Assembly: GCA_037693485.1 (NCBI GenBank)
Contig: CM075344.1
Span: 74,519,501-74,583,500 of the forward strand
Origin: Kitagawia praeruptora
Taxonomy: Eukaryota; Streptophyta; Magnoliopsida; Apiales; Apiaceae
Direction: 5' to 3'
Length of the DNA: 64,000 bases
Shown here: piece after piece, positions 1-11,180 of the stretch
Layout: every line of letters starts with the position of its first letter
How positions within the stretch are numbered: the stretch's first letter is position 1
Program-made: the position numbers and the translations under genes
Notes under the pieces: model-generated
What the model saw: the letters and a program-made list of their open reading frames with translations, nothing else
Database searches by the model: none
What the model was told of the DNA's origin: nothing

Positions 1-757
1 TAACGAGAGAGCGAATCAAGAGTAATAACCGTGTTCAATGAGAAAGCAGTTCATTAGAGAAGACCATATAAAAGATGTTTGAATATATATATGAGGAATA
101 CATAAAATTAAATGTTTTATTGGAAGTAGAATATTAGGACGATGGAGACGTTTTATACGATTTTTTTTAAAATTATATATCTTTTTTCCTAGAAATCCTT
201 TATTTTAACTTTTTTATATTAATTATACTTGCATTAGAAAAATAAATCCATAAATTTAATATTATTCCCGTCATGAAAGTCTTCGTATTTATTATTATTT
301 TTTTAAAATGTTAACATAACAGAAAGACATTCGCATGCGGAAGCTGTAAATAAATACATGAATATCTATAATATACAGAAAATTTAAGATGTATTTTCAA
401 TGTTCGGAACGTATTTAACGGGAAGACGGCTCACTAGAAAAGATTGTATTTACTATTAGAATTTGATACTGATGTCATATATATATATTTTTTAATTCTT
501 ACGGTTCTTACGGTTCGATTTTATGGATACAAATTATTATATAAGTCTTTATTATAATATATGTTAAATTTGGGATTTCGATTTTAAAGAGAGAGCGGCT
601 CAATCAAAAGAATCGTGTTTAACAAGAAATCGATTTATTGGAGAAAATTATTTAATTATTATAATATAAATATTAATATTATAATATAACATAAATATAT
701 TGAATTTTTTTTTTAAAATATTGTAACGCCGCCGCGAAGCGCGGCTTTATCGACTAG
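1..757 (+). mobile_element. Helitron, 3' part (left copy, cut by the window edge)
   Basis: The segment ends with a GC-rich hairpin (CCGCGAAGCGCGG, about 729-741), a short spacer and CTAG at 754-757 followed by T. That is the usual 3' end of plant Helitrons: a subterminal hairpin, then CTRR, inserted before a T. No Rep/helicase reading frame is present, so it is a non-autonomous element. The complete version is in the right copy (about 20233-22123). Confidence 0.8.
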
Positions 758-1004
758 TTTATTTTATAGATTAGACGTAAATTAGTAATTTGTCAAATTA
801 ACCATAGTTAGTGTTTTCAAGAAAAAAAAAATTAACCATAGTTGGTTCGGTCAGGACTCAGGTGCACAAGTTTTTTTTGGTAATACTAGTAGTATTAATT
901 TTAGTTTTGACTAGCCATAAAGAAAAACAGGAGACGAAGGCACTGAGCGGGAACGTGATTAATTTTGTACCTTTGCCCCCTTGACCTTGAGCATTTCTTC
1001 CCCT
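758..1004. other. PPA upstream region, left copy
   Basis: Host sequence between the Helitron end and the PPA TATA box. It contains a short repeated motif (AATTAACCATAGTT, about 800 and 831). No gene is seen. The first part may be the remaining half of a Stowaway-like MITE split by the Helitron. The Helitron terminus lies only about 250 bases from the predicted core promoter, so it may contribute upstream promoter sequence. Confidence 0.4.
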
Positions 1005-1014
1005 ACATATAAAC
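1005..1014 (+). promoter_or_regulatory. Probable TATA box of PPA, left copy
   Basis: ACATATAAAC is followed about 30 bases downstream by a pyrimidine- and CA-rich leader typical of plant transcription starts. The leader probably contains an intron whose acceptor TTTTGCAG ends at 1802, eleven bases before the ATG. I could not fix the donor of that leader intron. Confidence 0.5.
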
Positions 1015-1812
1015 GCACATCTGTATCACAAAATATACATACACATTCCTTCAATCTCGTAACTTTCTCTACCCTTTAGATCTGTTATCTGTATCTATCT
1101 CTATCTCTTCTGATCGTTTCAGATACTCGTTTTCTGTATATACATCTTCATTTTTACTCTTTTCATTCATCATTTTATGCTTTATTTTGCTCTATTTATA
1201 TCTGTTTATCATCTACTTGTTCGATTTTTTGTATATCTATGTGTATCGATTTGTTTATGTAGTGTAGATCATTTCAATTTACGATTCAACTCGTTGATCG
1301 CTGCGAATTACTAGTACTCTGTACTCTTTAATTTACAGTATTTTTTTTCATATTAGTTCAATTAGGCTTTTGTCTAATTAGTATCATTTAGGCTCAACTC
1401 TAATTTCACAAATTTAGCCTCGTCTCATTTTTAAAAGAATTCGAGTTTTACTGAAAATAAGTCCATGTGAGGCGTTCCTCAAACACGTTAAGGTTTTACA
1501 TGAGTTGAGTTCGTTATTTGACAATAAATATTTGTAATAGTTTCAAAGTTCTGTCTAATTTGAGTCATATAGATGTGATTTAGGTGGCGTAATTACGTAA
1601 AACATTGTTTAATACCTGCAGTATGCCAGTATAAGTTTGTTGATGCACCCACTGGGATTTATACTAAATGATTGGACTCACCGACTCAGAATGTGATCAT
1701 TAAGCATGTAGATAATTGCGTTGTTTATAATGAGATGTAAAAGGACCTTGAGATTTTAATTCTTGATGCACTTATAAATAGTTGTTTAAACTTCGTTTTG
1801 CAGCTTACTATA

Positions 1813-4691
1813 ATGACTCCACCTATCGAAACTCAGACTAAAGCCACCATTTCCCACCGTTCTCCGCATCCACCTCTCAATGAAAGGATTCTTTCCTCCA
1901 TGACCAGGAGATCAGTTGCTGCTCATCCCTGGCATGATCTTGAGATCGGTGTGTTATTTTATTATTCTATAAGGCCTTATCCTAGATCCTAGATTATGAT
2001 TTCTGTTATTGTAATTTATTCACATGCTAATTTGGATAATATTTTATGACTTGTTTCAGGACCTGATGCCCCTGTAATTTTCAACGCTGTAAGTATATTA
2101 TTCAAATTAATGGGATTCTTTTATTAGAATGTGATAATTGTATAAACCAACAACTAAATGAATTTCACAACATATTCTAAACTAGGGAGAGATTCTTGGT
2201 TAGTTGCTTGATGGCCTAGTGTACAATATTTGTTAGAATTTATTAAATTGCTGATTTACACCTACAGTCTACAGTAGAACCATCTTAAGCCAAATTTTTT
2301 TAATTTAGATGGGATTTAGAGCTGGGGTGACTGTTAATGAATAATCTTTGAAACTTCATCTTTAACACAAGAAATCTTCCAAATTTGAATTTTATTAACT
2401 TCTTCTTTTTGAAGTTAAAGTGTCACAGACTCACAGTATCTAAAAGGTAATTTAATTATACGGCACACTATGTGTTATTTATTTGGTTCTCCGATTAAGA
2501 TTAGTTTTTCTTTAAACTCAAGCCTGTGTTATATTTATATATTCCTATACTTTTCGTTTTCCCGGTACATAGAAATAATTAATGAATTAGTTCTGAAAAG
2601 ATCTAAAGTTAATATATCTATTGCTGTTGGTCAAAATTTGAATCAAACCTATCACTAACCAAGGTTTTGTTTATTTGAATGTTTGATTGCTGCAGGTGAT
2701 TGAAATTAGCAAGGGTAGTAAGGTGAAATATGAACTTGACAAAAAAACTGGGCTTATCAAGGTATTGCAGCCTGCACTCGGACATTCAGTGGAACCATGA
2801 TTCCTTCTGTCTCCAAATATTTTATCACAAGCTATTAAAATTTATGTGCAGGTGGACCGTGTTCTCTACTCATCTGTTGTGTACCCCCATAACTATGGCT
2901 TCGTGCCTCGCACTCTCTGCGAGGATAATGACCCCATAGATGTACTGGTTATCATGCAGGTAAACCACCTCTCTGCACTTCTGAAAACTTAATATTTAAT
3001 AACTTTAGAAAACTATGTATTCAGGTATAGCTGGAGGAACAAACGATTAAAATTATGTGTGCACTAGAACCATACTTTGAGATCCTAATGATTCTAAGAA
3101 ACACACATTTAAATGTATGTAGCCTCATGGCTGATGCTGTTTTGCTAAAACATGAGGCGTAATTTAAAGTAGTACATCTTGCAGTTCCTATATTTGAACC
3201 CTTATTTTTCCAGCCAGTTAGGGTGTTGAACCAAGTCCATAGTAAGTTAACATGTACTCTTGTTTTATACACGTAATTAAAAAAACGACCTTTGCAAGTT
3301 GCAGCATTGACATATCAATTGATGAAAGAGTTTTGCTTTCTTCCTCTATTTTTTTGAATGTTTTGATAAAACAAAATGGATGTCTGAATCTCGTGGAGAA
3401 TTCATCTTAATAAATGTCCATGCCCTTGTAAGTTGCCACTTTGTTGTGATAATGACCTGCCCTTACATTTCCATAATCTATAGTAGGTCTCTACCTTCCT
3501 TAACCTCTGTAACCAGCTTGCAATTGAGTTGCATCCGATTTTCAATAAGCTGTGTACTCACAAAACAAATAGATGTCCTTCAAAACTGTCTTTGAAAATA
3601 CACCTTCGGAAGTAATAGTGTTTGAACCATGTCTGTGTATATTAGAGGATTGATGTTTCTGCATTTTTTTTTTTGAATATTACAAGTATAAACAATTTTT
3701 TGATGATTGGAGTACAAAATAGCAATGCATAAAATTGGTAGGTGCTGATTTGTGGGAAATGACAAGAAATTTTAAAGAATTATTACTCCCTTCTGGAAAA
3801 ACTGAAAATTTTAAACCTGTAAATTGTTGTTAATACTTGCAAAGGGTTTAATTAGCAAAAATGATAAAATACTCACCAGGCTTTTTACTGGATGCAGGAA
3901 CCAATTCTTCCTGGTTGCTTTCTGAGGGCTAAGGCTATAGGCCTGATGCCCATGATTGATCAGGTAAGTGTTTCTTTAAAGAAAAACATGCTTCCTTTTC
4001 TCATTGGACATATTAAAATTGTTCAAAATTCAAAAAAATAGGGAGAAAAAGATGACAAGATAATTGCTGTTTGTGCTGATGATCCTGAGTACAAGGACTA
4101 CAATGACATCAAGGATCTCCCACCACATCGTCTAGCTGAAATTCGTCGTTTCTTTGAAGATTGTATCCTTCTACATGTACTAACAGTAAAACACGGAGTT
4201 GACTTTATTTTTTTGCAGAGATATGTATAGTATTGACCTATTACTTAGCAATGAAAAAAAGGAAATTTGAGTGGGTTTCTCTTAACTTGGTAATCACTAA
4301 TCAGACAAGAAAAATGAGAACAAGGAAGTTGCGGTTGATGATTTTCTTCCTGCCACAAAAGCCTATGAAGCTGTACAGCACTCAATGTAAGCAGTGAAAT
4401 CTTTATCCCTTTATTTGCCACTTCTATTTTAATTTCAATAACTGGTGTAACATTTTGCCCAGTCTCTTTTTGCAGACATGTATTTTTTTTATCTATCATG
4501 TTTACTTAAATTTTATGTTGTCGAACAAATTTGTAGCTCTTTAATTTTTATACATCTTGTATCTAGTAGGACCCATCATTCTCATGGACGATGGGTTCTG
4601 AATGAATGATTCTGATTTGAATCCGTTATGTTTCAATATTCTTTACAGGAATCTCTATGCTGACTACATTGTCGAGAGTTTGAGGCGGTAG
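1813..4691 (+). CDS. PPA: Soluble inorganic pyrophosphatase (family I), left copy
   Basis: It hydrolyses pyrophosphate to two phosphates in the cytosol, pulling biosynthetic reactions forward. I assembled eight coding exons with GT/AG junctions: 1813-1948, 2060-2088, 2696-2761, 2852-2959, 3898-3963, 4042-4162, 4305-4386 and 4649-4691, giving 216 aa. This is the usual length for plant PPA proteins. The family I signature DNDPIDV is in exon 4, and the substrate- and metal-binding stretches [22 protein letters not shown] and [18 protein letters not shown] are intact. The N-terminal 35 residues are variable, as in other plant PPA proteins, and no transit peptide is evident. Exon 2 is only 29 bases. 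The start is the first ATG after the leader-intron acceptor. The coding sequence is identical to the right copy. A possible polyadenylation signal AATAAA lies at 4915. The gene is confidently identified; which PPA paralogue it is remains open. Confidence 0.95.
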
Positions 4692-5844
4692 TTTCTTCAT
4701 CGGTATAGAAATGATCTTTGGTGGAACATGTCATCAGTTGAGAGGGGAAGAATCTGTTCTGTGAGGCCATTCATTTTGAATAGGAGATTTGCCTCTTATT
4801 GCTTGTGAAATCTTACTTTTTTCTATTGATTCTTTTAGTTGTTTATGAATTTTGTTATGATGCATGGTGAAATACAACCCCCAAAAAATGAGAACAAAAT
4901 ATCCAATCTCTCAAAATAAAACCCTTATGAATATAACCCAAGTGCATGTTTTCCTTTGGACACATGTGTGTATATTTTTACTCATATTATTAGTTGACTA
5001 GAATGAGCTTATTTGTAGGGGTTGTTGACTTGTTGGGGACTTTGGGGTTTATCCTGTGTTTTTTTTGGTTTTTCAATATTAGTTTCTGCTTCATTGTGGT
5101 GAAAACACATGAAGCTAAATTACAACTTTCAAGTTAAATTACGACTGAAAGTATTAGAAGCTAATGCCTACCAGTATTAGACGATAAAATTGAGTTGATA
5201 TTTTTCTCCCAATCTCATAAATGGCGATGAGATTTTAGGTGATATTTTCCTCCAAACCTCATAAATTCTCGTTTAAAGAAATGAGTATTGGTATCTTGAT
5301 TTTCATGATTTTTTTAGGAAAACATTAATTTCAGAATTACATTTGTAGTTTATTCTCCATGTAATCGCAATATGTAGTATATTAGATATAATATGCTACA
5401 AATAATTTTGGAAATAAAATAATTTTAAAAATAATTTTTTTTTATTAAGGTTAACTGAAATAATTAGACATTACTTTCTAAAGTTCTAAGGTGATAATTT
5501 TCTCGAAATCAATGAGTTGTTTGGTCTTGAAAATACTTGTCAGAAATTAAAAATATGAAAAATGATGCTTTCAAAAATCTCCTTCATGTGACTGAAGTGT
5601 TACAAACTAATGGATAGTCCATAAGCCCTTGATTAATAATAGTATTTTGTCTTATAAATTACTGAATTAAAATTCAAAATTTCCTCGATGTGTGATTGGG
5701 ATGTTACAAAGATGTATCACAAAAATGAGAACGAGGATGTATTACAAAAATGAGAAAGAAATGAAGTACTGCAATTTTCTTTGATGAAGTAATGAAATAA
5801 TAAATCTGCCACTTGATTCCCACCGGATTATGCTAAAACCCTTC
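4692..5844. other. PPA 3' UTR and downstream spacer, left copy
   Basis: AT-rich sequence with the PPA 3' UTR in its first part. Short repeats near 5690-5765 (GATGTATYACAAAAATGAGAA) are visible. I see no gene, RNA or conserved protein fragment. Confidence 0.5.
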
Positions 5845-6218
5845 TGCTCTGTTCACTTCGTATGAATAGAATCAATTTTGGGGGAATGGAATGTTCATTC
5901 TGGGCTGAATGAAAAAAAGAGTTGTTTGGTTGGGCCAATGGAATGGAATGACTCATTCCAAGCCCATTCCGTTTAAAACAATCTAATTAAAATCGATTCT
6001 CCCCAAAACATTAGGTATTCCATCATTCCGTCCCTAACTAAAATCGACAAAATGTTGGGCAGCTAATCTCGAGCCGAGTACTCTCTCTCGCTCCCATCTC
6101 TCTCTCCCATCTCTCTCTCTCGCTCCCATCTCTCTCTCCCATCTCTCTCTCTCTCCCATCTCTCTCTCTCCATCTCTCCATCTCTCCATCTCTCTCTCAA
6201 TTTTCTCATACCAGGATT
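5845..6218 (+). mobile_element. Truncated 5' end of a PIF/Harbinger element (left copy)
   Basis: It starts with the same terminal sequence (TGCTCTGTTCACTTCG) and GGAAT/ATTCC-rich subterminal region as the complete element at 27211-30367. It stops at 6218, the duplication breakpoint, just after the CT microsatellite, so the 3' terminus is missing. Confidence 0.8.
6082..6199. repeat. CT-rich microsatellite (TCTC/CCAT units), left copy
   Basis: Runs of CTCTCT interrupted by CCCAT and CCAT blocks, about 118 bases. The matching tract in the right copy (about 27448-27546) is roughly 19 bases shorter. The duplication breakpoint is only 19 bases beyond the tract. The minus-strand reading frame across it, rich in Arg and Glu, is a simple-repeat artefact. 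Confidence 0.9.
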
Positions 6219-6285
6219 AGTACCTGTACATAAATTTACACTAAGAAAGGGCCATGCAAAATATTCAGAAAGCACATACACCTAC

Positions 6286-6955
6286 CCAATGGTTGTAATA
6301 AAACTAGTGGTGAAGGAACCATCTGAGAATCGTAAAAGGAGGCAACTCTTACCCACACCTGTAAGTAAAGGTAAATTTATTACAATAAAAAATGATAAAA
6401 CAAGAAATAATACGTCAAACCTCACTGTTTAAGTTGCAGTCTTTAAAATAACGGAATTATAGAACTACTTGACACAGGTCCTTGCACTTTCAAGTTTGTT
6501 ATAAATTCAGAATTGAACGTGTAACTGTATAAGGCAACACCACACCATTGTACACAAGGGAATTATGAACGGTACAAATAACATATTATGTAAAAAAAAA
6601 AAAAGTAATTTCTGCTTGATTATATCATACAAAAACTTTTCCAACAGAAGGATATGAAGACATTCTTATGCACTCTCTCATTTCAATTTTTCTTTTTCTA
6701 AAATCACATGTTACGTTTTTGAGCTACACTATCGACACATACATAGATACATACCCGCATAAGAACTCCAATATTAAGCTACAGTCGCAAAAAGTAACAA
6801 GATTCTAATTAGAAACAATAATATAACATAAAAGCGATATGAAAATGCATATGGTATATATATAGGGGAGAGGAATACAAACCGCTGTCGCCGATGAGAA
6901 GCAACTTGATGAGGTAATCGTAATCGGCTCGAGGTCTAGCGGGTGGAGCAGCCAT
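6286..6955 (-). pseudogene. RABE1: 5' fragment of a RABE1 (Rab8-type) small GTPase gene, exons 1-2 only
   Basis: Exon 1 (6955 down to 6883) begins [24 protein letters not shown], the characteristic N-terminus of plant RABE1/Rab8 proteins. Exon 2 (6358 down to 6286) completes the P-loop GDSGVGKS and continues through SFITTIG, the switch I region. Junctions are clean: donor after 6883, acceptor TTACAG before 6358, donor GTAGGT after 6286. A leader intron is suggested between about 7111 and 6997, with a 5' UTR exon just above it. The next exon (IDFK onward) is absent: the intron runs only to 6219, where PIF-element sequence begins. RABE1 proteins normally have about 215 residues and need the later G-motifs and C-terminal cysteines, so this copy cannot make a working GTPase. 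It keeps its own 5' end and probably its promoter. It is best explained as a duplicate cut at the breakpoint. Confidence 0.9.
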
Positions 6956-7802
6956 CTTAATCTTAATTTAAATAATTGATAATTGTTGGAACCCTAAATT
7001 ATAAAAAGAAATAAGTTAACAAGAGATAAAATCAAAAAACAGAATATACATACAACATACACACACAAACACTGAAACTGAAACTGGAGGGAAGGGGGTG
7101 GGGTTTGGTTACCTGATGAGGATGAATCGGAAAAGGGGATCTCTGCCTTTTTAATTTTAATACTCACTGGGAATACAATTTACCTCCTCTCTCCCCTCTT
7201 ACGTCACAACCGTCGCCCGTTATGTTTTTTATTTTTTATTTAAAATTTTTGGAGCTAATTACTTTGTAGTAATCAACTTTGCACTTAAAAAAAACCCTGT
7301 GGAGATACATTTTGAAATAAAAAAAGGAATAAATAAGGACAACATTTTTTAGAACCAAAAAAAATTTAGCAGATGACGTTGCACACGTTAGCAGGCCTGC
7401 CACATCAGCATCTGTCCAATTTTTTTTTTATAGAACCAAAAAAAATGAACTTTGGTTCTGTAATAGAATCAGAAATTAGTATGGAATAAGTGGTTCTCCA
7501 CGTAAGATGGTTCTCTATACAACAATGACCATATTAATTATAAACACATGTAAAACTAAATTTAAAACAAATATAAATGTAAGTATAAATATTAGGGAAA
7601 TTCTCCCATATACTGTCTTTTCAATCTTATTTACAAAACTACGATCCACCTATTTTCTTTTCTCTTTTATCAATTTTATGAATTTGCTATTCAGAAATAC
7701 GATGTCCATATCATTCTGCTTTCTTTCTGCTTTGCATATTCTTAAACATCAACTCTCTTTCATCTTCTTTTCTACGATCTCGTAGGGCACATTTATATCA
7801 CC
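6956..7802. other. RABE1 leader/promoter region and AT-rich spacer
   Basis: About 6956-7160 holds the presumed RABE1 leader intron and 5' UTR, read leftward. Further right are AT-rich stretches with two copies of a TAGAACCAAAAAAAA motif (about 7351 and 7431), suggesting a small repeat. I see no supported gene. Confidence 0.4.
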
Positions 7803-8050
7803 ATCGTCGGAGATGCTTTGAGATCGTCGAAGAAAAAAGACGGGGAAGGAAGATGTCGGAGATGCTTTAAGATCGTTGGAGAAGAGTGACGGAAAAGAAG
7901 GATGTCACCGGAGAAGAGTGACGGAGGGGGAGGATATCGGAGATGCTTTGAGATCGTCGGAGGAGAGTGACGGAGGAGAAGGGTGTCAGAGATGTTCTGA
8001 GATCGCCAGAGAAGAGTGACAGAGAATGAGGATGTCGAAGAGGGGAGGGA
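7803..8050. repeat. Minisatellite of about 49-bp units
   Basis: Four to five imperfect units each contain CGGAGATGCTTTGAGATCGT followed by a GAGAAGAGTGACGGA-like block; one unit is shortened. The unit length is not a multiple of three, so the 193-codon minus-strand frame covering it (rich in Ser, Pro and Leu) is very unlikely to be a gene. The repeat may sit inside a larger low-complexity transposon. Confidence 0.75.
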
Positions 8051-8454
8051 AGAGGTCGGGGATAATGGAAAAAGGTTGGAGTATAAACATTGAAAGATCC
8101 GCATAATTGAAAGAGGGTTTTGTGGAATCGTATTTTTTAAAAACTTTTGTTGTAGTTTTGGGAAAAAATTGAGCAGATGTCTATTTCTGAAAAAAGCCCT
8201 AAATATATTATTATAGTGTATACATATTATAAAAGTAGTAGATTTGAGCACGTGACAGGGCGCAAAATTTTTTAGATACATTTTCAACATTATATTATGC
8301 GTAATCAACCTAATCTTTGGGATGTTATATAAAATAAATTTATTAATTTCTTTTACCATAAAAGAAAATTTCATTAATACTTCAAATCATCCATTGTTAC
8401 ATGGAAAAAATCTGGATGGACATCCCCCTGCTCGAGACACGATCAGCTAATAAA

Positions 8455-9260
8455 CTAGAGTTTCTCTTTTATATAGTGAGCAACCATGTTCGCAGAACGT
8501 TTTACAAAATTTAACGTAACACTACACTCTTTCAAAGAAAACAATAAAGACTTGCATTCGTGTATTACACTACCCAAGTAAGATAGATTGGTAGATGAAC
8601 ATCGAATCGCTTGGACTAAAGTAAGGCAGCCCGTTTCTACCACAACATCTAGCCACTCTTTTTTCTTAACCCAACTAAGAGCCTCCCAGATGCCTATCAC
8701 CTCGACCATGACTGGTTCTATTTTCGTTACTTGCATTTTGAAATTGCCTCTACCAGCTCGCCTGTGTGATTTATGACAATCATGGAATAACTATAAGTCT
8801 ATAATGATTAGAATCTTCAAACAGAGCAGCATGAGTGTTGATCTTAACTTTACCTTCTAATGGTCGTTCCAGCTCTCTTTGCCATCTGCTTGGATCAAAA
8901 ATCCAAGAAAATTTTCAAATGACTTATCTTGTGCACTCTTCCATTGGTTAAGACTGAGTTTTGCTAATTCTACTACCTCTAAAGATGCATATGCACTCTT
9001 GACTGTATAATAGCCTAATTTCTCTTTATTCCAAAACCATGAGTCGTTCTTAGTGTGATTGATAAGAATCGATAATATCATATTTGCATCTCTATCATTA
9101 AAAATGTCTTTTATCAAATCGATATCCCATACACCTTGACCAGTTATCATTAAAGCTGAAACTGTCTTGCCAATCAACGCTTCATGTCTTGTTTACACGA
9201 ATGGATTTTCAGCCTTTGGAAGCCAAGATCATTCACAATGCTCACACTACTCCCTTCCCT
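8455..9260 (-). pseudogene. 3' relic of an L1-like LINE (zinc-finger RT tail and RNase H)
   Basis: Reading leftward, 9177-8857 shows the region that follows LINE reverse transcriptase in plants, with the pattern D.DLIKDIFNDRDANMIL, then W and YTVKSAY. Then 8736-8455 shows a degenerate RNase H-like domain (VEVIGIWEALSW, VVVETG, VKRSANMVAHYI). A TAA at 9193-9195 interrupts the first frame, and upstream matching residues fall in another frame. The reverse-transcriptase core is absent. It is a dead, 5'-truncated copy; similar RNase H-like domains also occur in stand-alone plant pseudogenes. Confidence 0.75.
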
Positions 9261-10453
9261 AACCCTCTGAACTGCCCCCTGTTTAAATTAAATAAAACCT
9301 GAGCTTCCATTATGTTTTTCCAAATATTTTCCGAGCTATCTGCAAACAATGTTATTAATTTATAGCATTTAAATTTTGAAAAACTCATAAATTTCATACC
9401 AACTTTTTACTTATAATATAGAGTAGTAATGAAGATGTCACTAAAATAAAAGGAAATAAATAGTTTTTAAATTTTAAGTAGTAGATAATGAAAATGCACA
9501 CCAAGAGGGCAAGAGTGAAAACGTGTCATAGCTAATAATGACCGATTTTAATATTACCAAGTATACTAGACTGTATGAACACAAAACAATCTTATATGCT
9601 GTCACAGCTTACTGGATTCACAGAATTAAAACACAAGCAGCTAGCTAGATTTATGCAGTGCAGAAAATGTAATGTACAATAAATAAAGAACACACAGAAA
9701 TTTTAGCTAGGCTGCACCTCTATCTCCTTATAGTCTACGTCATGGTCCTCTACCAACTCGGTAAAGGAATATGTTATTGATCACAATAAATTACAATTAC
9801 ACGATACAATAATATATCTACCAGATTCTGCCAATCACTGATTGTAGCTTGCTGAAACATCTTATTCCTTGAACACATCTCTCTAAATTCTATATTACTC
9901 CAAGTATAAACTCCTCTAACTATCTAGTTCTAAACCTATATTTCCCAAGTTTGCCAATCCAGCAATTACCAACTTACAAATTGAACAGTACAAATATAGA
10001 ATGAATTACAAATGAAATTATGAACTCTAACAAGAATACATATCGTATAATATATAGAGCTCTAGTATAGAAAGATGTTTCAAATCAGTTCAAAAAAGGC
10101 ACTTGTGTTTCTAAAGAATGTTGTCCAACATCTTTAAAAGAGAAACACACAAGTCTTTATATAGTGAACAAATGATGTTCGAATTATTCCAACAAACACC
10201 GATGCTCTTGACCATGAAAGTCACACGTTTAGTTTGTTTGATTAATTCAACACCGACGTTCATAAAGTAACGTTTAAAATTCAGAAGAACTTTGAGAAAA
10301 AGAACGTTAAAGAAGCTTAGAAAACTCAAAGAGAATAGAAGTTATTTTAGAGATAAATCGTTTAGAAACACTAAAATAGGAATTTAATAGATAATTATAT
10401 AAAACCGTTTATAAAACATTTTGAGCCCATATATATAATTATACGATTAGTAT
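9261..10453. other. AT-rich spacer, nothing recognised
   Basis: No reading frame with recognisable protein features, no tRNA-like fold noticed and no clear terminal repeats. It ends at the AGTAT target duplication of the LTR element that follows. Confidence 0.4.
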
Positions 10454-11180
10454 TGTTAGACAATCTTGTACGATATAGACAAAATATATATATCATATAT
10501 ATAATTATAAATTGCAAGAAAACAATTAATTCAAGTAACGATATATATGAATACATAATTACAGAATTAATTATAATTAAAGGAGAAGGGTTTGAAAAAA
10601 CAAACAGAGATTGGATTTAATCTCGAGTCCAGAAAACCTGTCTCTTTAAAGCAGTTTCGCCCCTCACCATCTGTGCTTAGCGACCTGCCTCCCAGGATAA
10701 AACGAGATACCAGTATAATCGATAAATCGAAAATACTTTCAGCGAACTTAAATCGAGCCCGAAACTATCACCGGAATATTTTGAAAGTTTAAAACTGAGG
10801 AGAGTGAAATTATAGAGGAGACTATAATTTTCACGACTTAATAAAACTGATGCCCTAAGACTCTATTTATAAGGAGAGACTTGAAAGGACTTATTCTTCT
10901 TTTCGATGTGGGACAAGGTATTTATAATAAAACACAAGGAATAGGTTTGTACTACTCTCGATGTGGTACACTTCTAAATACCACTTTAAAGGGTCATACT
11001 TTGGAATATCAATTCTCATTCACCCGTTATCCATTTTGAGCGTGTAAATATGCGTTAGATTCCTCTCGCAGAGTAGAATAAAATCCAGCCAATACACAAC
11101 ACTAACATATAGTGTTTATCACTCAAACTGAGTCTCAAAATGATCCACAACTTAGTCTAAAATACTAAGTTTTTCCAACA
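10454..11180 (-). repeat. LTR of element D (left; 3' LTR by orientation)
   Basis: Starts TGTTAGACAATC and ends TTTTTCCAACA. It matches 16149-16875 closely. A 66-codon frame present in both LTRs has no protein-like features and is not called as a gene. Confidence 0.92.

Larger units (their letters stand above)
1..6218. repeat. Left copy of a large segmental duplication (partner 21367-27565)
   Basis: Base 1 matches base 21367, and the match runs to the CCAGGATT that ends at 6218 (27565 in the partner). By eye I find only two substitutions: C at 2272 versus G at 23638, in a PPA intron, and A at 5868 versus G at 27234, in the transposon end. The CT microsatellite near 6082-6199 is about 19 bases longer in this copy. 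The copy starts before the window, because identity is already complete at base 1. It contains the end of a Helitron, the whole PPA gene and the first 374 bases of a PIF/Harbinger element. After 6218 the sequence changes abruptly to an intron of a Rab gene. Confidence 0.95.

Noticed and set aside
6063..6281. Minus-strand frame rich in Arg, Glu and Trp
   Set aside because: It is the CT microsatellite read on the other strand; simple-repeat composition and no family features.
7793..8374. 193-codon minus-strand frame with Ser/Pro/Leu repeats
   Set aside because: It covers a minisatellite whose unit is not a multiple of three, so the repeats appear in changing frames; not a plausible protein.
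10592..10792. 66-codon frame present in both LTRs of element D
   Set aside because: Conserved only because the LTRs are duplicates; it has no protein features and lies across the presumed LTR control region.
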